IMG/VR virus record: IMGVR_UViG_3300026484_000097
Location: 1-38,531 of that record
Reading direction: 5' to 3' (one strand)
Length of the DNA: 38,531 nt
Origin: a virus
The notes under the pieces are model-generated. The model saw nothing but the letters and a program-made list of their open reading frames with translations, was not told the DNA's origin and did no database searches. Of the stretch, positions 15,756-22,836 are shown in pieces (the first letter of the stretch is position 1; every line of letters begins with the position of its first letter). The position numbers were made by a program, and so were the translations under genes.

Positions 15756-15995
15756 ATGGTATTTACATATATTGAAAATAAAGATTTATTGAATATTGAA
15801 GATTTATGGTTTAAAGAATTAGATTTAGATTATCAATTCGGTTTAATTCGCAGGTTACACAATTTGGGTGATGAACAAGAGGGTAAATCTGTAGCGCAAC
15901 ACAATAGGAAAGCCAAACCTTATCATGATAAAGCTGAGCATTTAAAAAGTATATCTAAAATTATGAAAATACGACCTAAAGGAGAAATAAAATGA
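15756..15995 (+). CDS. Small early protein, 79 aa
   Basis: It follows the 44-aa gene by 1 base with a GAGGAG site. Acidic N-terminal half (I-E-D-L-W-F-K-E-L-D-L-D-Y) and basic C-terminal half (H-N-R-K-A-K-P-Y-H-D-K-A). Predicted helical. The stop overlaps the next ATG (ATGA at 15992-15995). No recognised family. Confidence 0.8.
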   Translation: MVFTYIENKDLLNIEDLWFKELDLDYQFGLIRRLHNLGDEQEGKSVAQHNRKAKPYHDKAEHLKSISKIMKIRPKGEIK

Positions 15996-16237
15996 AAAAT
16001 GAAATAAGAAACAAAATAAACAAAATAAATTTAAGCTATCTTAATTATAGCGACAAAGCGTTAAAAAGTGTAAAAGATAAATTATTTGAACACCTTTTAA
16101 CGCTTAAACCTGAATATATTGATTGTACAATTAATGAATTCAGTGGAATTGAACCTTATGAGTGGGAAGAATTAAAGGACGATTGGGAAGTAATATTTAA
16201 AAATAATTACCATTATTTTATAATACCAAAATGGTAA
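15992..16237 (+). CDS. Small early protein, 81 aa
   Basis: ATGA-coupled to the previous gene. A basic N-terminal helix precedes an acidic, Trp- and Tyr-rich C-terminal half with Y-E-W-E-E-L-K-D-D-W-E-V-I-F. Small, charged early proteins of this type often act on host proteins, but there is no direct evidence for that here. Confidence 0.8.
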   Translation: MKNEIRNKINKINLSYLNYSDKALKSVKDKLFEHLLTLKPEYIDCTINEFSGIEPYEWEELKDDWEVIFKNNYHYFIIPKW

Positions 16238-16250
16238 AAGGAGAAATAAA

Positions 16251-16352
16251 ATGATATTAGAGTATACAGATTATGAAATAACAGTATGGGACGCAATGGA
16301 TGAATTTGAAATAATTCATAACTTTATATTTCAATCAGGGGAGATGCTATGA
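16251..16352 (+). CDS. Very small acidic protein, 33 aa
   Basis: AAGGAG lies 8 bases before ATG 16251, and the stop overlaps the next start as ATGA (16349-16352). It reads M-I-L-E-Y-T-D-Y-E-I-T-V-W-D-A and ends S-G-E-M-L. It could also be a leader peptide that sets translation of the following gene. Acidic overall. Confidence 0.65.
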   Translation: MILEYTDYEITVWDAMDEFEIIHNFIFQSGEML

Positions 16353-16609
16353 AAATTAGACAAATAGCAAATAATCAATTTATGGTCAATACAGAGAAAG
16401 GTATATATTTTCAAAGTTACGATAGCGTGGTATGTTTTAAACCTTATGATGGAGGTAAAATACTTTTAAGTACACACTGGAGCTACAGCCGAACTACTAT
16501 GAAATATTTAGGGCAATTTTTAAATGGTGCCAAAAAACCTGATATTTTAAAGTTGATTAAAAGCGGTAAAGCTGAGGTTATAGGAACTGACAGCTTACCG
16601 ATAAAATAA
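16349..16609 (+). CDS. Conserved phage protein (DUF8033-like)
   Basis: An 86-residue protein with Y-F-Q-S-Y-D-S-V near residue 20 and W-S-Y-S-R-T-T-M-K-Y-L near residue 45. This pair of motifs is shared by a widespread phage family of unknown function, which I associate with DUF8033. The fold looks like beta strands then a helix. It ends the small-gene run and is followed by a stem-loop. Confidence 0.75.
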   Translation: MKIRQIANNQFMVNTEKGIYFQSYDSVVCFKPYDGGKILLSTHWSYSRTTMKYLGQFLNGAKKPDILKLIKSGKAEVIGTDSLPIK

Positions 16610-16610
16610 A

Positions 16611-16643
16611 CACTTAAAGGGCTTTTAGAAGTCCTTTATAGTG
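16611..16643 (+). terminator. Stem-loop between small-gene run and ATPase operon
   Basis: AAAGGGC pairs with GTCCTTT (one G-U), with a further CACT/AGTG pairing outside. No strong U-tract follows (ATAGTGCTTATTT), so it is probably a weak terminator or processing site separating the small genes from the AAA+ gene. Confidence 0.45.
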
Positions 16644-16680
16644 CTTATTTATAAGTACAAATAACTATAAGGAGTCATTA

Positions 16681-17688
16681 ATGGCTGGATTAACATTAGA
16701 TTTAAGCGGAGTGGTAAATTCTGCAATAGATGAGAAGATGAAAAGCTTTGATATTGAGGGTCAAATTAAAGAATTATTAGGTGATGTTGCGAAATCTGCA
16801 TCTAAAATTCTTGAAGTTAAATTAAAAGGCGATGAAAAAGGTACTAAATTACCTTTGATTCATAAACAATTTGAACAATTACTCAAAGTCGCTCAACTAA
16901 AAGGTGTAAATATACTTTTAACGGGTGGAGCTGGACTTAGTAAAAGTACAGCGATTGAGCAAGTTGCGGCTGCTTTTAAACTTGAACTGGCGTCAATATC
17001 CTTTAGTAATCAGACGACAAAAACTGACTTATTAGGTTTTATAGATGCTAACGGTGTTTATAGAATGAGCAGCTTTGTAGATGCTTTCAAAAATGGCAAA
17101 ATATTTCTAGCGGATGAAATGGACGCGTGTTCCTCAAATGTACTGGTGTTATTAAATAGTGCAATAGCGAACGGGAGATTAGAACTGCCTAATAATGAAG
17201 TATTATTTGCCCACGATAACTTTAGATTTATTGCAACAGCAAATACAAACTTAAGAGGTGGTAAAAATGGATTTACTGCAAGAAATAAACTAGATGCTGC
17301 AACTATTGACAGATTTGTAGTTATAGACTGGGAATTAGATGAAGATTTGGAACAAAAGCTCACTAATAATGATGCTTGGCTAAAAATAGTAAGAAAATGT
17401 AGAGCAGTTGCAGAAGACAGTTTAGATGGTGTTGTTATAACACCTAGAAGTAGCTATGACGGTGCAAAACTACTTAAGATGGGTATTGATATAGACTTTG
17501 TAATTAAGAGTACTATAATCAAAGCTATAGGTATTGATGAAGAGAAAATACTCTTAAAAGCAATTACAGAAAATATGAAAAAAGAAGCTACTAAAAATAC
17601 TAAAGTGGATGAAGTAAAACCTAAAATTCCAGAAGATGATGAAATAGATGAAATTTCAGAAGATGATGTAGATGATTTTAGTTGGTAA
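16681..17688 (+). CDS. MoxR/CobS-type AAA+ ATPase
   Basis: A 335-residue ATPase probably remodelling a protein partner. Walker A at 82-89 reads G-G-A-G-L-S-K-S, with Ser at the usual Gly before Lys. Walker B at 142-146 is F-L-A-D-E, sensor 1 is A-T-A-N-T near 186-189, and the arginine finger is probably R211 in T-I-D-R-F. An N-terminal helical region (1-60) precedes the core, and an acidic tail ends D-D-V-D-D-F-S-W. AAGGAG precedes the ATG. It is 9 bases from the DUF7192-like gene, in the same order as MoxR-VWA and CobS-CobT pairs. Its target in a phage is unknown. Confidence 0.88.
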   Translation: MAGLTLDLSGVVNSAIDEKMKSFDIEGQIKELLGDVAKSASKILEVKLKGDEKGTKLPLIHKQFEQLLKVAQLKGVNILLTGGAGLSKSTAIEQVAAAFKLELASISFSNQTTKTDLLGFIDANGVYRMSSFVDAFKNGKIFLADEMDACSSNVLVLLNSAIANGRLELPNNEVLFAHDNFRFIATANTNLRGGKNGFTARNKLDAATIDRFVVIDWELDEDLEQKLTNNDAWLKIVRKCRAVAEDSLDGVVITPRSSYDGAKLLKMGIDIDFVIKSTIIKAIGIDEEKILLKAITENMKKEATKNTKVDEVKPKIPEDDEIDEISEDDVDDFSW

Positions 17689-17697
17689 GGAGATATT

Positions 17698-18543
17698 ATG
17701 GAGATGATAGATAAACCTGAATTACATGAAGATTTTAAAGTCTTAATGAAAAAACCTGAGTGGTTTAAAGATAAAAAACCTAAACAAATGCTTTATTTGC
17801 GTTCGAGATCTTTAGACTCTTGGGGCAATTATATGCTTACAAACAAAAATACCAAGAAATCTAGTATGCGTAATGATTATGAAAAATGGTCTGGGTGTAC
17901 TACTTGGAAAGAGTATCTTGAAATACTTGAAAATGGTGATGAAGATATAGTAAAAAAAGTTAAAGTAGCTACTCAAAAGGCTACTAAAAAACTTGAAAAA
18001 GAACATGAGAAAATAATTGTAGGTTATAAATTTGATGTGACAGGTGAACAATTTGATATCGGTCTTGTTTTGAGTGGTGTTCCTGAAGTATGGTTAGAAC
18101 CTGAGGAAATAGATAAAGAGATACCTAAAGTTACTATTAGACTTAATTTAACATACTCAGCAACCACAGAGACAGATTCTGTGGTTGAAAACGCTAGTAA
18201 AATATTAGCGATAACTAAAGTGCTTGATGAAATGGGTATATTAGTTAGATTAGAGGGCTATAACATGGCATATAACTATGATGCCATACACCGTAGGAGA
18301 GTTATTATTATAGAGAACACTATAAAGAATTTTGACGAGCCTTTAAACTTTGCAAAAATAAGTGCTTTCATAAGCCCAGCTCAATTTAGACGAGGTTGTT
18401 TTTATTTACTTGAAACTTGTGCGGAAAAATTAGAAGGAGGTTACGGTAAAGCTTTTGAACATAAAGGCATATTAAATATTTCAAATGAATTAGAAATTAA
18501 AGACTTTGAAAAAAGTCTCTTTAAAGGATTTGAAAATGGATAG
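17698..18543 (+). CDS. DUF7192-like partner of the AAA+ ATPase
   Basis: A 281-residue protein. Residues about 57-70 (Y-E-K-W-S-G-C-T-T-W-K-E-Y) and 105-135 (F-D-V-T-G-E-Q-F-D-I-G, then L-S-G-V-P-E-V-W-L) match the pattern I associate with DUF7192, a VWA-like phage family usually next to a MoxR-type ATPase. Then comes an alternating strand-helix region with R-L-N-L-T-Y-S-A-T-T and L-D-E-M-G-I-L-V-R-L-E-G. A canonical MIDAS D-x-S-x-S is not evident, so metal binding is doubtful. By analogy with CobT-like partners it could be a substrate adaptor. Confidence 0.65.
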   Translation: MEMIDKPELHEDFKVLMKKPEWFKDKKPKQMLYLRSRSLDSWGNYMLTNKNTKKSSMRNDYEKWSGCTTWKEYLEILENGDEDIVKKVKVATQKATKKLEKEHEKIIVGYKFDVTGEQFDIGLVLSGVPEVWLEPEEIDKEIPKVTIRLNLTYSATTETDSVVENASKILAITKVLDEMGILVRLEGYNMAYNYDAIHRRRVIIIENTIKNFDEPLNFAKISAFISPAQFRRGCFYLLETCAEKLEGGYGKAFEHKGILNISNELEIKDFEKSLFKGFENG

Positions 18544-18805
18544 ATTTGAAAAAGGTAAAGTTTACTTTGTAAAAACAGGTGATGGTTTTTACTTGGTGCA
18601 ACAAAAAAGTTATAGAGGATGGGTAGCAATCAACTTTACTCACCCTAACGTAAATTTTAATAAGTTAGTGATAGAGAAGAATGGTAAAGATTTATTCAAA
18701 TATTTTGAAACATTTGATAATGTTGAATATAAATCTTATAGTATAAATAACATTCCAGAGTATAGACGTGAAATGTTTACAATACTTAAAATAGGAGAAT
18801 TTTGA
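18536..18805 (+). CDS. Small early protein, 89 aa
   Basis: The start at 18536 is chosen for AAAGGA just upstream; an ATG at 18506 lies deep in the previous gene without a site. It overlaps the previous stop by 8 bases. It opens F-E-K-G-K-V-Y-F-V-K-T-G-D-G-F-Y-L-V, a strand-turn-strand layout like small SH3-like barrels, and continues Y-R-G-W-V-A-I-N-F. Function unknown. Confidence 0.75.
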   Translation: MDRFEKGKVYFVKTGDGFYLVQQKSYRGWVAINFTHPNVNFNKLVIEKNGKDLFKYFETFDNVEYKSYSINNIPEYRREMFTILKIGEF

Positions 18806-19041
18806 TGATACAAATATGGAAAGATAAAAAAGGTACTTTGGTACTAACATACACAAAAGGTTTCCACCATAGCCTTTATATGCACGATTTAGGGTATATA
18901 AAGGCTGGTGAGCTGCAATGCTCATGGGATAAAGTTAATATAAAAGCTGAATGTATTAAAAATACAGCTCAGCTTGAAAAATGGTTATTAAAAAATGAAA
19001 GTAAAATAAGAAAGGGTTTGAGATGGTTAAAGCTTATTTAA
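18802..19041 (+). CDS. Small basic early protein, 79 aa
   Basis: ATGA-coupled to the previous gene (18802-18805). Several Trp residues (W-K-D-K-K-G, C-S-W-D, E-K-W-L-L) and a basic end, K-I-R-K-G-L-R-W-L-K-L-I. Strands first, helix last. The 3' end overlaps the next gene by 19 bases. Function unknown. Confidence 0.75.
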   Translation: MMIQIWKDKKGTLVLTYTKGFHHSLYMHDLGYIKAGELQCSWDKVNIKAECIKNTAQLEKWLLKNESKIRKGLRWLKLI

Positions 19042-19361
19042 TTAGCAATACTTGTGATGTATTTACAAGTATTGCTAAAGTAACAATACATAATTGGAGA
19101 GATTATTCAAAATTACTTGATTGTGATTTATTTGATGTTGTAAGAGTTGAGTGGGGTGGTAAAGACATCTCACTCTATGTAGATGATGAGGGTATGTTAA
19201 AAGAAAACTATGGACGACGTGTTGAGGGTTATCCAGAGCCTCTATTTGGTAATATCATTGTGACAGGCGGTGTAGATAGTGAAGGGAACACATTAAGTAT
19301 TCCTGATGATATTATAGTGTCTGAACATATTGGACAAATTGAATATAAAATAAAAGGCTAA
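19023..19361 (+). CDS. DUF3846 family protein
   Basis: A 112-residue protein. The segment about 50-85 (L-Y-V-D-D-E-G-M-L-K, then P-E-P-L-F-G-N-I-I-V-T-G) is the pattern of DUF3846, a phage and plasmid family with no known function. An early first strand, then a helical D-Y-S-K-L-L-D-C-D-L-F-D-V-V segment, precede it. The end, S-I-P-D-D-I-I-V-S-E-H-I-G, also fits. The start overlaps the previous gene, so translation is probably coupled. Confidence 0.75.
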   Translation: MVKAYLISNTCDVFTSIAKVTIHNWRDYSKLLDCDLFDVVRVEWGGKDISLYVDDEGMLKENYGRRVEGYPEPLFGNIIVTGGVDSEGNTLSIPDDIIVSEHIGQIEYKIKG

Positions 19362-19364
19362 AAG

Positions 19365-19607
19365 ATGAAATTAAAAGAGATAAAAGAAGCAGTAGGGAAT
19401 GCAAAATGCAGTACACGAAAACCAGATAAAGTTCTAGTTAAACTTGATGATTTAGATTTAATGATTGATTACATAGAGTCATTAGAATACTTTATGAAGA
19501 AGTTAAATACTGAAAAAGATGACCTTACATCAAAGGTTATCCAGCTAGAAAAAGATTTAAACTTAGCACTAACCAACCATTGTGTTGAGTTAGATACTTA
19601 CATTTAA
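19365..19607 (+). CDS. Small coiled-coil protein, 80 aa
   Basis: It follows the DUF3846 gene by 3 bases. The N-terminus is basic (K-L-K-E-I-K-E-A-V-G-N-A-K-C). From about residue 25 it is acidic and helical with heptad spacing (Y-I-E-S-L-E-Y-F-M-K-K-L). Function unknown; probably oligomeric. Confidence 0.75.
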   Translation: MKLKEIKEAVGNAKCSTRKPDKVLVKLDDLDLMIDYIESLEYFMKKLNTEKDDLTSKVIQLEKDLNLALTNHCVELDTYI

Positions 19608-19617
19608 AGGCTATAAA

Positions 19618-19890
19618 ATGACTAAATCATATCAAGGTAATGAAGAATATAGTGTGTATTTCTTCTCAACAGGTAGAGCAATTACGTTAAAAGAGAGTGA
19701 AATTGAAGCAATTAATGAGGAGCAAATTAGCAAAAACATAGAATTAGAAAAGGAATTAGAAAAGGGAAATGAGAAGTTTCAAAATGAAATTGATGAGTTA
19801 GAAGACGAAATTTCAGATTTAAAAGATGAAATTTCAGATTTAACTAAACAAATTATTGAAAAAGAAAATGTCGAAATCCTACATTCTTAA
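19618..19890 (+). CDS. Acidic coiled-coil protein with internal repeat, 90 aa
   Basis: Residues from about 38 form a strong coiled coil. It contains a tandem L-K-D-E-I-S-D-L type repeat (D-E-I-S-D-L-K then D-E-I-S-D-L-T). The N-terminus reads Y-S-V-Y-F-F-S-T-G-R-A-I, strand-like. It is the last gene before the GnnGTCA region. Function unknown. Confidence 0.75.
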   Translation: MTKSYQGNEEYSVYFFSTGRAITLKESEIEAINEEQISKNIELEKELEKGNEKFQNEIDELEDEISDLKDEISDLTKQIIEKENVEILHS

Positions 19891-19922
19891 AATAAACTTA
19901 TGCAGGATTTCAACATTCTTAA
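19871..19922 (+). repeat. Inverted pair of the GTTGAAATCCTGCAT motif
   Basis: GTCGAAATCCTACAT (19870-19884) and its inverse ATGCAGGATTTCAAC (19900-19914) could pair as an 8-bp plus 3-bp stem with one mismatch. ACATTCTTAA is directly repeated at 19881 and 19913. The right arm is the exact reverse complement of 15482-15496, over 4 kb away. It could act as a 3'-end hairpin for the small-gene operon or as a protein site. Confidence 0.75.
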
Positions 19923-19940
19923 CTGAACCTTAAATAAAGT

Positions 19941-20226
19941 GTGGTCAAAATTGGTGAAGTCAATTTTTTGGCGTCACTTTTGACCACGCCTTAAACCTCG
20001 TGTGGCAGGGGGTTGCAGCGGTTGAGAAGTCAATGTGGTCAAAAAATTTACACTGAGACCCTATATACATATTTTTTTTACTAATAAAAAAATAAAATAT
20101 ATATCACATATAGGGTATATATTAGTGACTACATTGACTACAAGTGCTGTTTACCCCTATTTTAGGGAGTTTTAGCGTATGCAAAAGTGTAGTCAAATGC
20201 GTAGTCACTAATTTAATCGTGACTAC
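19941..20226. promoter_or_regulatory. Array of ten GnnGTCA motifs (candidate origin or operator region)
   Basis: Plus-strand copies start at 19941, 19956, 20026, 20035, 20189 and 20201. Minus-strand copies lie at 19981-19987, 20126-20132, 20135-20141 and 20220-20226. Eight are GT(G/A)GTCA and two GAAGTCA. Pairs build larger dyads: GTGGTCAAAA/TTTTGACCAC (19941-19950/19978-19987) and ATTAGTGACTAC/GTAGTCACTAAT (20121-20132/20201-20212). A 9-bp ACCCTATAT/ATATAGGGT inverted repeat (20058-20066/20108-20116) encloses a very AT-rich stretch. It lies just before the primase-polymerase promoter. Iterons plus AT-rich DNA beside the replication gene suggest an origin, or an operator array. Confidence 0.75.
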
Positions 20227-20237
20227 ACAGCTAAAAC

Positions 20238-20266
20238 TTGACATAACAAGAACCCTTTGCTACAAT
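20238..20266 (+). promoter_or_regulatory. Strong promoter for the replication operon
   Basis: -35 TTGACA (20238-20243), a 17-base spacer ending TTTGC, -10 TACAAT (20261-20266). The expected start is about 20273. It is the best match to the sigma-70 consensus in the window and shares TTTGCTACAAT with the leftward late promoter. The last GnnGTCA copy ends 12 bases before the -35, so a regulator bound there could contact the polymerase. Confidence 0.85.
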
Positions 20267-20281
20267 ACCGCATACAAAATT

Positions 20282-20405
20282 CAACAAGCCGTCCAAACAG
20301 CTACAAGACAACTTCGGTTGGCTTGTTGAGTCTTGTAATTACAAGAAGCTGTTTGGACGGCAACTTCTTGAAGACTTTTATATTTTAGTCCCAAAGGAGT
20401 TATAC
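20282..20405 (+). ncRNA. Folded leader RNA of primase-polymerase
   Basis: The 5' untranslated region holds a perfect 14-bp stem, CCGTCCAAACAGCT (20289-20302) with AGCTGTTTGGACGG (20347-20360). ACAAGAC/GTCTTGT (20303-20309/20330-20336) stacks directly on it, and inside is CAAC-UUCG-GUUG (20309-20320). Competing or pseudoknotted pairings are CAACAAGCC/GGCTTGTTG (20282-20290/20320-20328), CAAGAAG/CTTCTTG (20342-20348/20364-20370), and TTTGGAC (20352-20358) with GTCCcAAA (20389-20395) next to the AAAGGAG site (20393-20399). This looks like a switch over translation, or an RNA with its own role. Confidence 0.75.
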
Positions 20406-22784
20406 ATGAACGAAAAGTTAAAAGACGCTTATGAACAATATCGTTCATTAGGGTTTATACTTCAGCAATCTGCTAAGAACCAAAAACACGCACACCGAAA
20501 AGGTTCGTATCAAGACAGAGACAATGAACCTTACACACCATCTGCTACAGGTTACGTAGCAATTATCCCTAAGAACATCATTATCGTCGATAACGACAGT
20601 TACAAAGATGACGGTGCCTCATTCTCAAAACTTTGCAACGATTTAGGTTATATTCCTGAAGCTTTCGCAATTACACCGAGTGGTGGCGAGCATTATGCTT
20701 TTGAAAATAAAAAACCTGATTTTGTAATCGGTAAAACAATCGACAAATACCCTGCTCTTGATATCTATGCAGGTTATCAATCAGTTATTCCGATAGTTGG
20801 AACAACAGTTCTCAATAAGCAAGGGAAATTAGCTTCTTACGAATGGGCTAGTTTTGATGACACGCTTGTCGTGAACGAGTGGGATGATAACTTCACAGAG
20901 TTATTTAACATGCGAGAAAGAAGTGAACGCAATCAAACCGCTGAGTATGATGACCTTGACATAGCTCTCAAAGCTGAGGATATGCCACTTGAAGAAGTTG
21001 AGCAGTTAATCTCCGAATTACCTGAGAATTTAGACTATGACACTTGGCTTGAAATCGGTATGGCAATTTATGACCGTTTTGGAGGCAGTGAGGAGGGGTA
21101 CAAATACTTCAACAAATTCAGTGCAAAATCATCTACAAAATATGATGAAAATCTCACATTCATAAAATGGCATGAGGGACATTTAATACCCAACTCGATA
21201 ACTTATAAGCGGTTACGCCTTTTCGTGGCTTCTACCCACCTTAAAATGATTGAGAACAGCATATCTGATATGAAATCAGATGACAATCTGCAAGAAATCA
21301 TTGAAAAAGTCAAAAATACACCTAAATTCAACACAGTTGAACTACCAGATAATAAGGTCAGAGAAAAGCTTGCTAACCAACTAAATTCAAAGTTAAAAAA
21401 GCTTAAAAAAGATAACCCAGAAATTAAGATTATTCAAGCAAGAACTTTGGTTAAAGAGTTGAGTCCTGAGAAAGATGTTGCAGATATCACAGACAATTCT
21501 AGTTTTGCTTTGTATCGCTTAGATAATAAATATTTACTGAGAGTGGGTAATACTGTAATTGAAAATATAACCGCTGGTATGTTAAGTGAAACTATGAATA
21601 GTCAAGGTATCAAAATCAGTAAAGATGAATTAAGTACTTTAAAATATTCAACACCGACCATAAGTAATTATACACAAGTAGCAGACTATTTACTGCAACA
21701 AGAGTCAAAATTTACATTAGAGCAAACAACGCAATATACACCTCCCAAACTTGTTTTAAGGACAAACCCTATTTATGGTCTTGATTTAGGTGAGATAGAT
21801 GAAGAAGTGTATCATGATTTTAACCATAATGTATGGGGTGGTAAATTAGAGGATATGATACGATTAATAGCTCTCACAATTAAATTTAAAGAGAGTAAAT
21901 TAAATCGTTTGATGGTCATTGCTCCATCAAATTCAGGTAAATCTGAAATATTTACAATGCTCGATTTTCAAAAAGTCACAATGCCTAGATTATTAGCAGG
22001 TATGAGAGGTGATAAAGGTGTCGGAGAGCCTGTAATACGGGGTATTCGTAAAACAGGGTTATTGCTTATAGATGAAGCAAATAAAGCACTCCCTGCTGAA
22101 ATTAAAGATATGGATAAAGAGTTACATATTGACCAGTTTGGTAGTAATGGTACACAAATATTACCTTTACACTTTACAGCATTAACTTCTACCCATAAGG
22201 AAGCTACCCGTAATAATTCAGATGAGATTTACAATCGCTTTTTGCAAGTAGAATTACTTGCAAGTGAGATGAAGTATCAAATTATACAGAGTCCTTTGTT
22301 TTTAAAGAACGGAGAGCATTATAGTTCGAACATCAAAAAAGCTATATTTCGATTATTCAAAGAAACAATAGACAGTGATGCAGATATTAATGAGTTAAGA
22401 GCCTTACAAGCTGAGTATAGAGTGCCACTTAATACAGACCTTAATGATTTATTACTAGAAATATCTTATGATTATATAAATCACATTAAGATTAATTCTA
22501 AACCTTTTGGTGACATTGTAGAAAGAGTAGGTGAATATTTCATTAAGCGTAAAAAAGATGCTAAGGATTATTTTGATGATAGATTAAGTGAGATAAAAGA
22601 ACTTGATGTACCAAAGTATAGCGAACTCTTACTTAACCACTTTATACCTAGTGAAAACAGGAACTCTATTCGCATTGATGGTAAACCAATTAGGTATTAC
22701 AAACTAGAGTTGTCACCTTATACAGATGATGAGGAAGAAAAACTAATATCTGAATTTGATAATTTAGAGTTAGATGAATTTTAG
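20406..22784 (+). CDS. Primase-polymerase / SF3-like helicase fusion
   Basis: A 792-residue replication initiator. The N-terminal archaeo-eukaryotic-type primase-polymerase shows V-D-N-D-S at 61-65 (metal-binding acidic motif) and P-S-G-G-E-H-Y-A-F at 91-99 (the conserved S-G-G-x-H). A PriCT-like helical region follows about 190-270 (W-L-E-I-G-M-A-I-Y, F-I-K-W-H). The C-terminal ATPase has Walker A A-P-S-N-S-G-K-S at 506-513 and Walker B L-L-L-I-D-E-A-N with D556-E557. The fusion should make primers and unwind DNA. It is the first gene after the candidate origin and strong promoter. The AAAGGAG site 6 bases before the ATG may be masked by the leader fold. Confidence 0.92.
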   Translation: MNEKLKDAYEQYRSLGFILQQSAKNQKHAHRKGSYQDRDNEPYTPSATGYVAIIPKNIIIVDNDSYKDDGASFSKLCNDLGYIPEAFAITPSGGEHYAFENKKPDFVIGKTIDKYPALDIYAGYQSVIPIVGTTVLNKQGKLASYEWASFDDTLVVNEWDDNFTELFNMRERSERNQTAEYDDLDIALKAEDMPLEEVEQLISELPENLDYDTWLEIGMAIYDRFGGSEEGYKYFNKFSAKSSTKYDENLTFIKWHEGHLIPNSITYKRLRLFVASTHLKMIENSISDMKSDDNLQEIIEKVKNTPKFNTVELPDNKVREKLANQLNSKLKKLKKDNPEIKIIQARTLVKELSPEKDVADITDNSSFALYRLDNKYLLRVGNTVIENITAGMLSETMNSQGIKISKDELSTLKYSTPTISNYTQVADYLLQQESKFTLEQTTQYTPPKLVLRTNPIYGLDLGEIDEEVYHDFNHNVWGGKLEDMIRLIALTIKFKESKLNRLMVIAPSNSGKSEIFTMLDFQKVTMPRLLAGMRGDKGVGEPVIRGIRKTGLLLIDEANKALPAEIKDMDKELHIDQFGSNGTQILPLHFTALTSTHKEATRNNSDEIYNRFLQVELLASEMKYQIIQSPLFLKNGEHYSSNIKKAIFRLFKETIDSDADINELRALQAEYRVPLNTDLNDLLLEISYDYINHIKINSKPFGDIVERVGEYFIKRKKDAKDYFDDRLSEIKELDVPKYSELLLNHFIPSENRNSIRIDGKPIRYYKLELSPYTDDEEEKLISEFDNLELDEF

Positions 22785-22810
22785 TATAACTTAAGTCTTC
22801 TTAAGTTATA
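22785..22810 (+). repeat. Perfect 11-bp hairpin with 4-base loop
   Basis: TATAACTTAAG, loop TCTT, CTTAAGTTATA, starting at the base after the helicase stop codon. No U-tract follows, so it is not a classic terminator. ACTTAAG also occurs in the repeats beside the late promoter. RNA 3'-end protection, RNase III processing, or a dyad protein site are possible. Confidence 0.75.
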
Positions 22811-22836
22811 GTACACAAAAACAAAAGGAAAATAAA

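Noticed and set aside
20144-20329. A 61-aa open frame upstream of the primase gene.
   Set aside because: It has no ribosome binding site and is fully explained by the GTAGTCA dyads, the promoter and the leader fold on the same bases.
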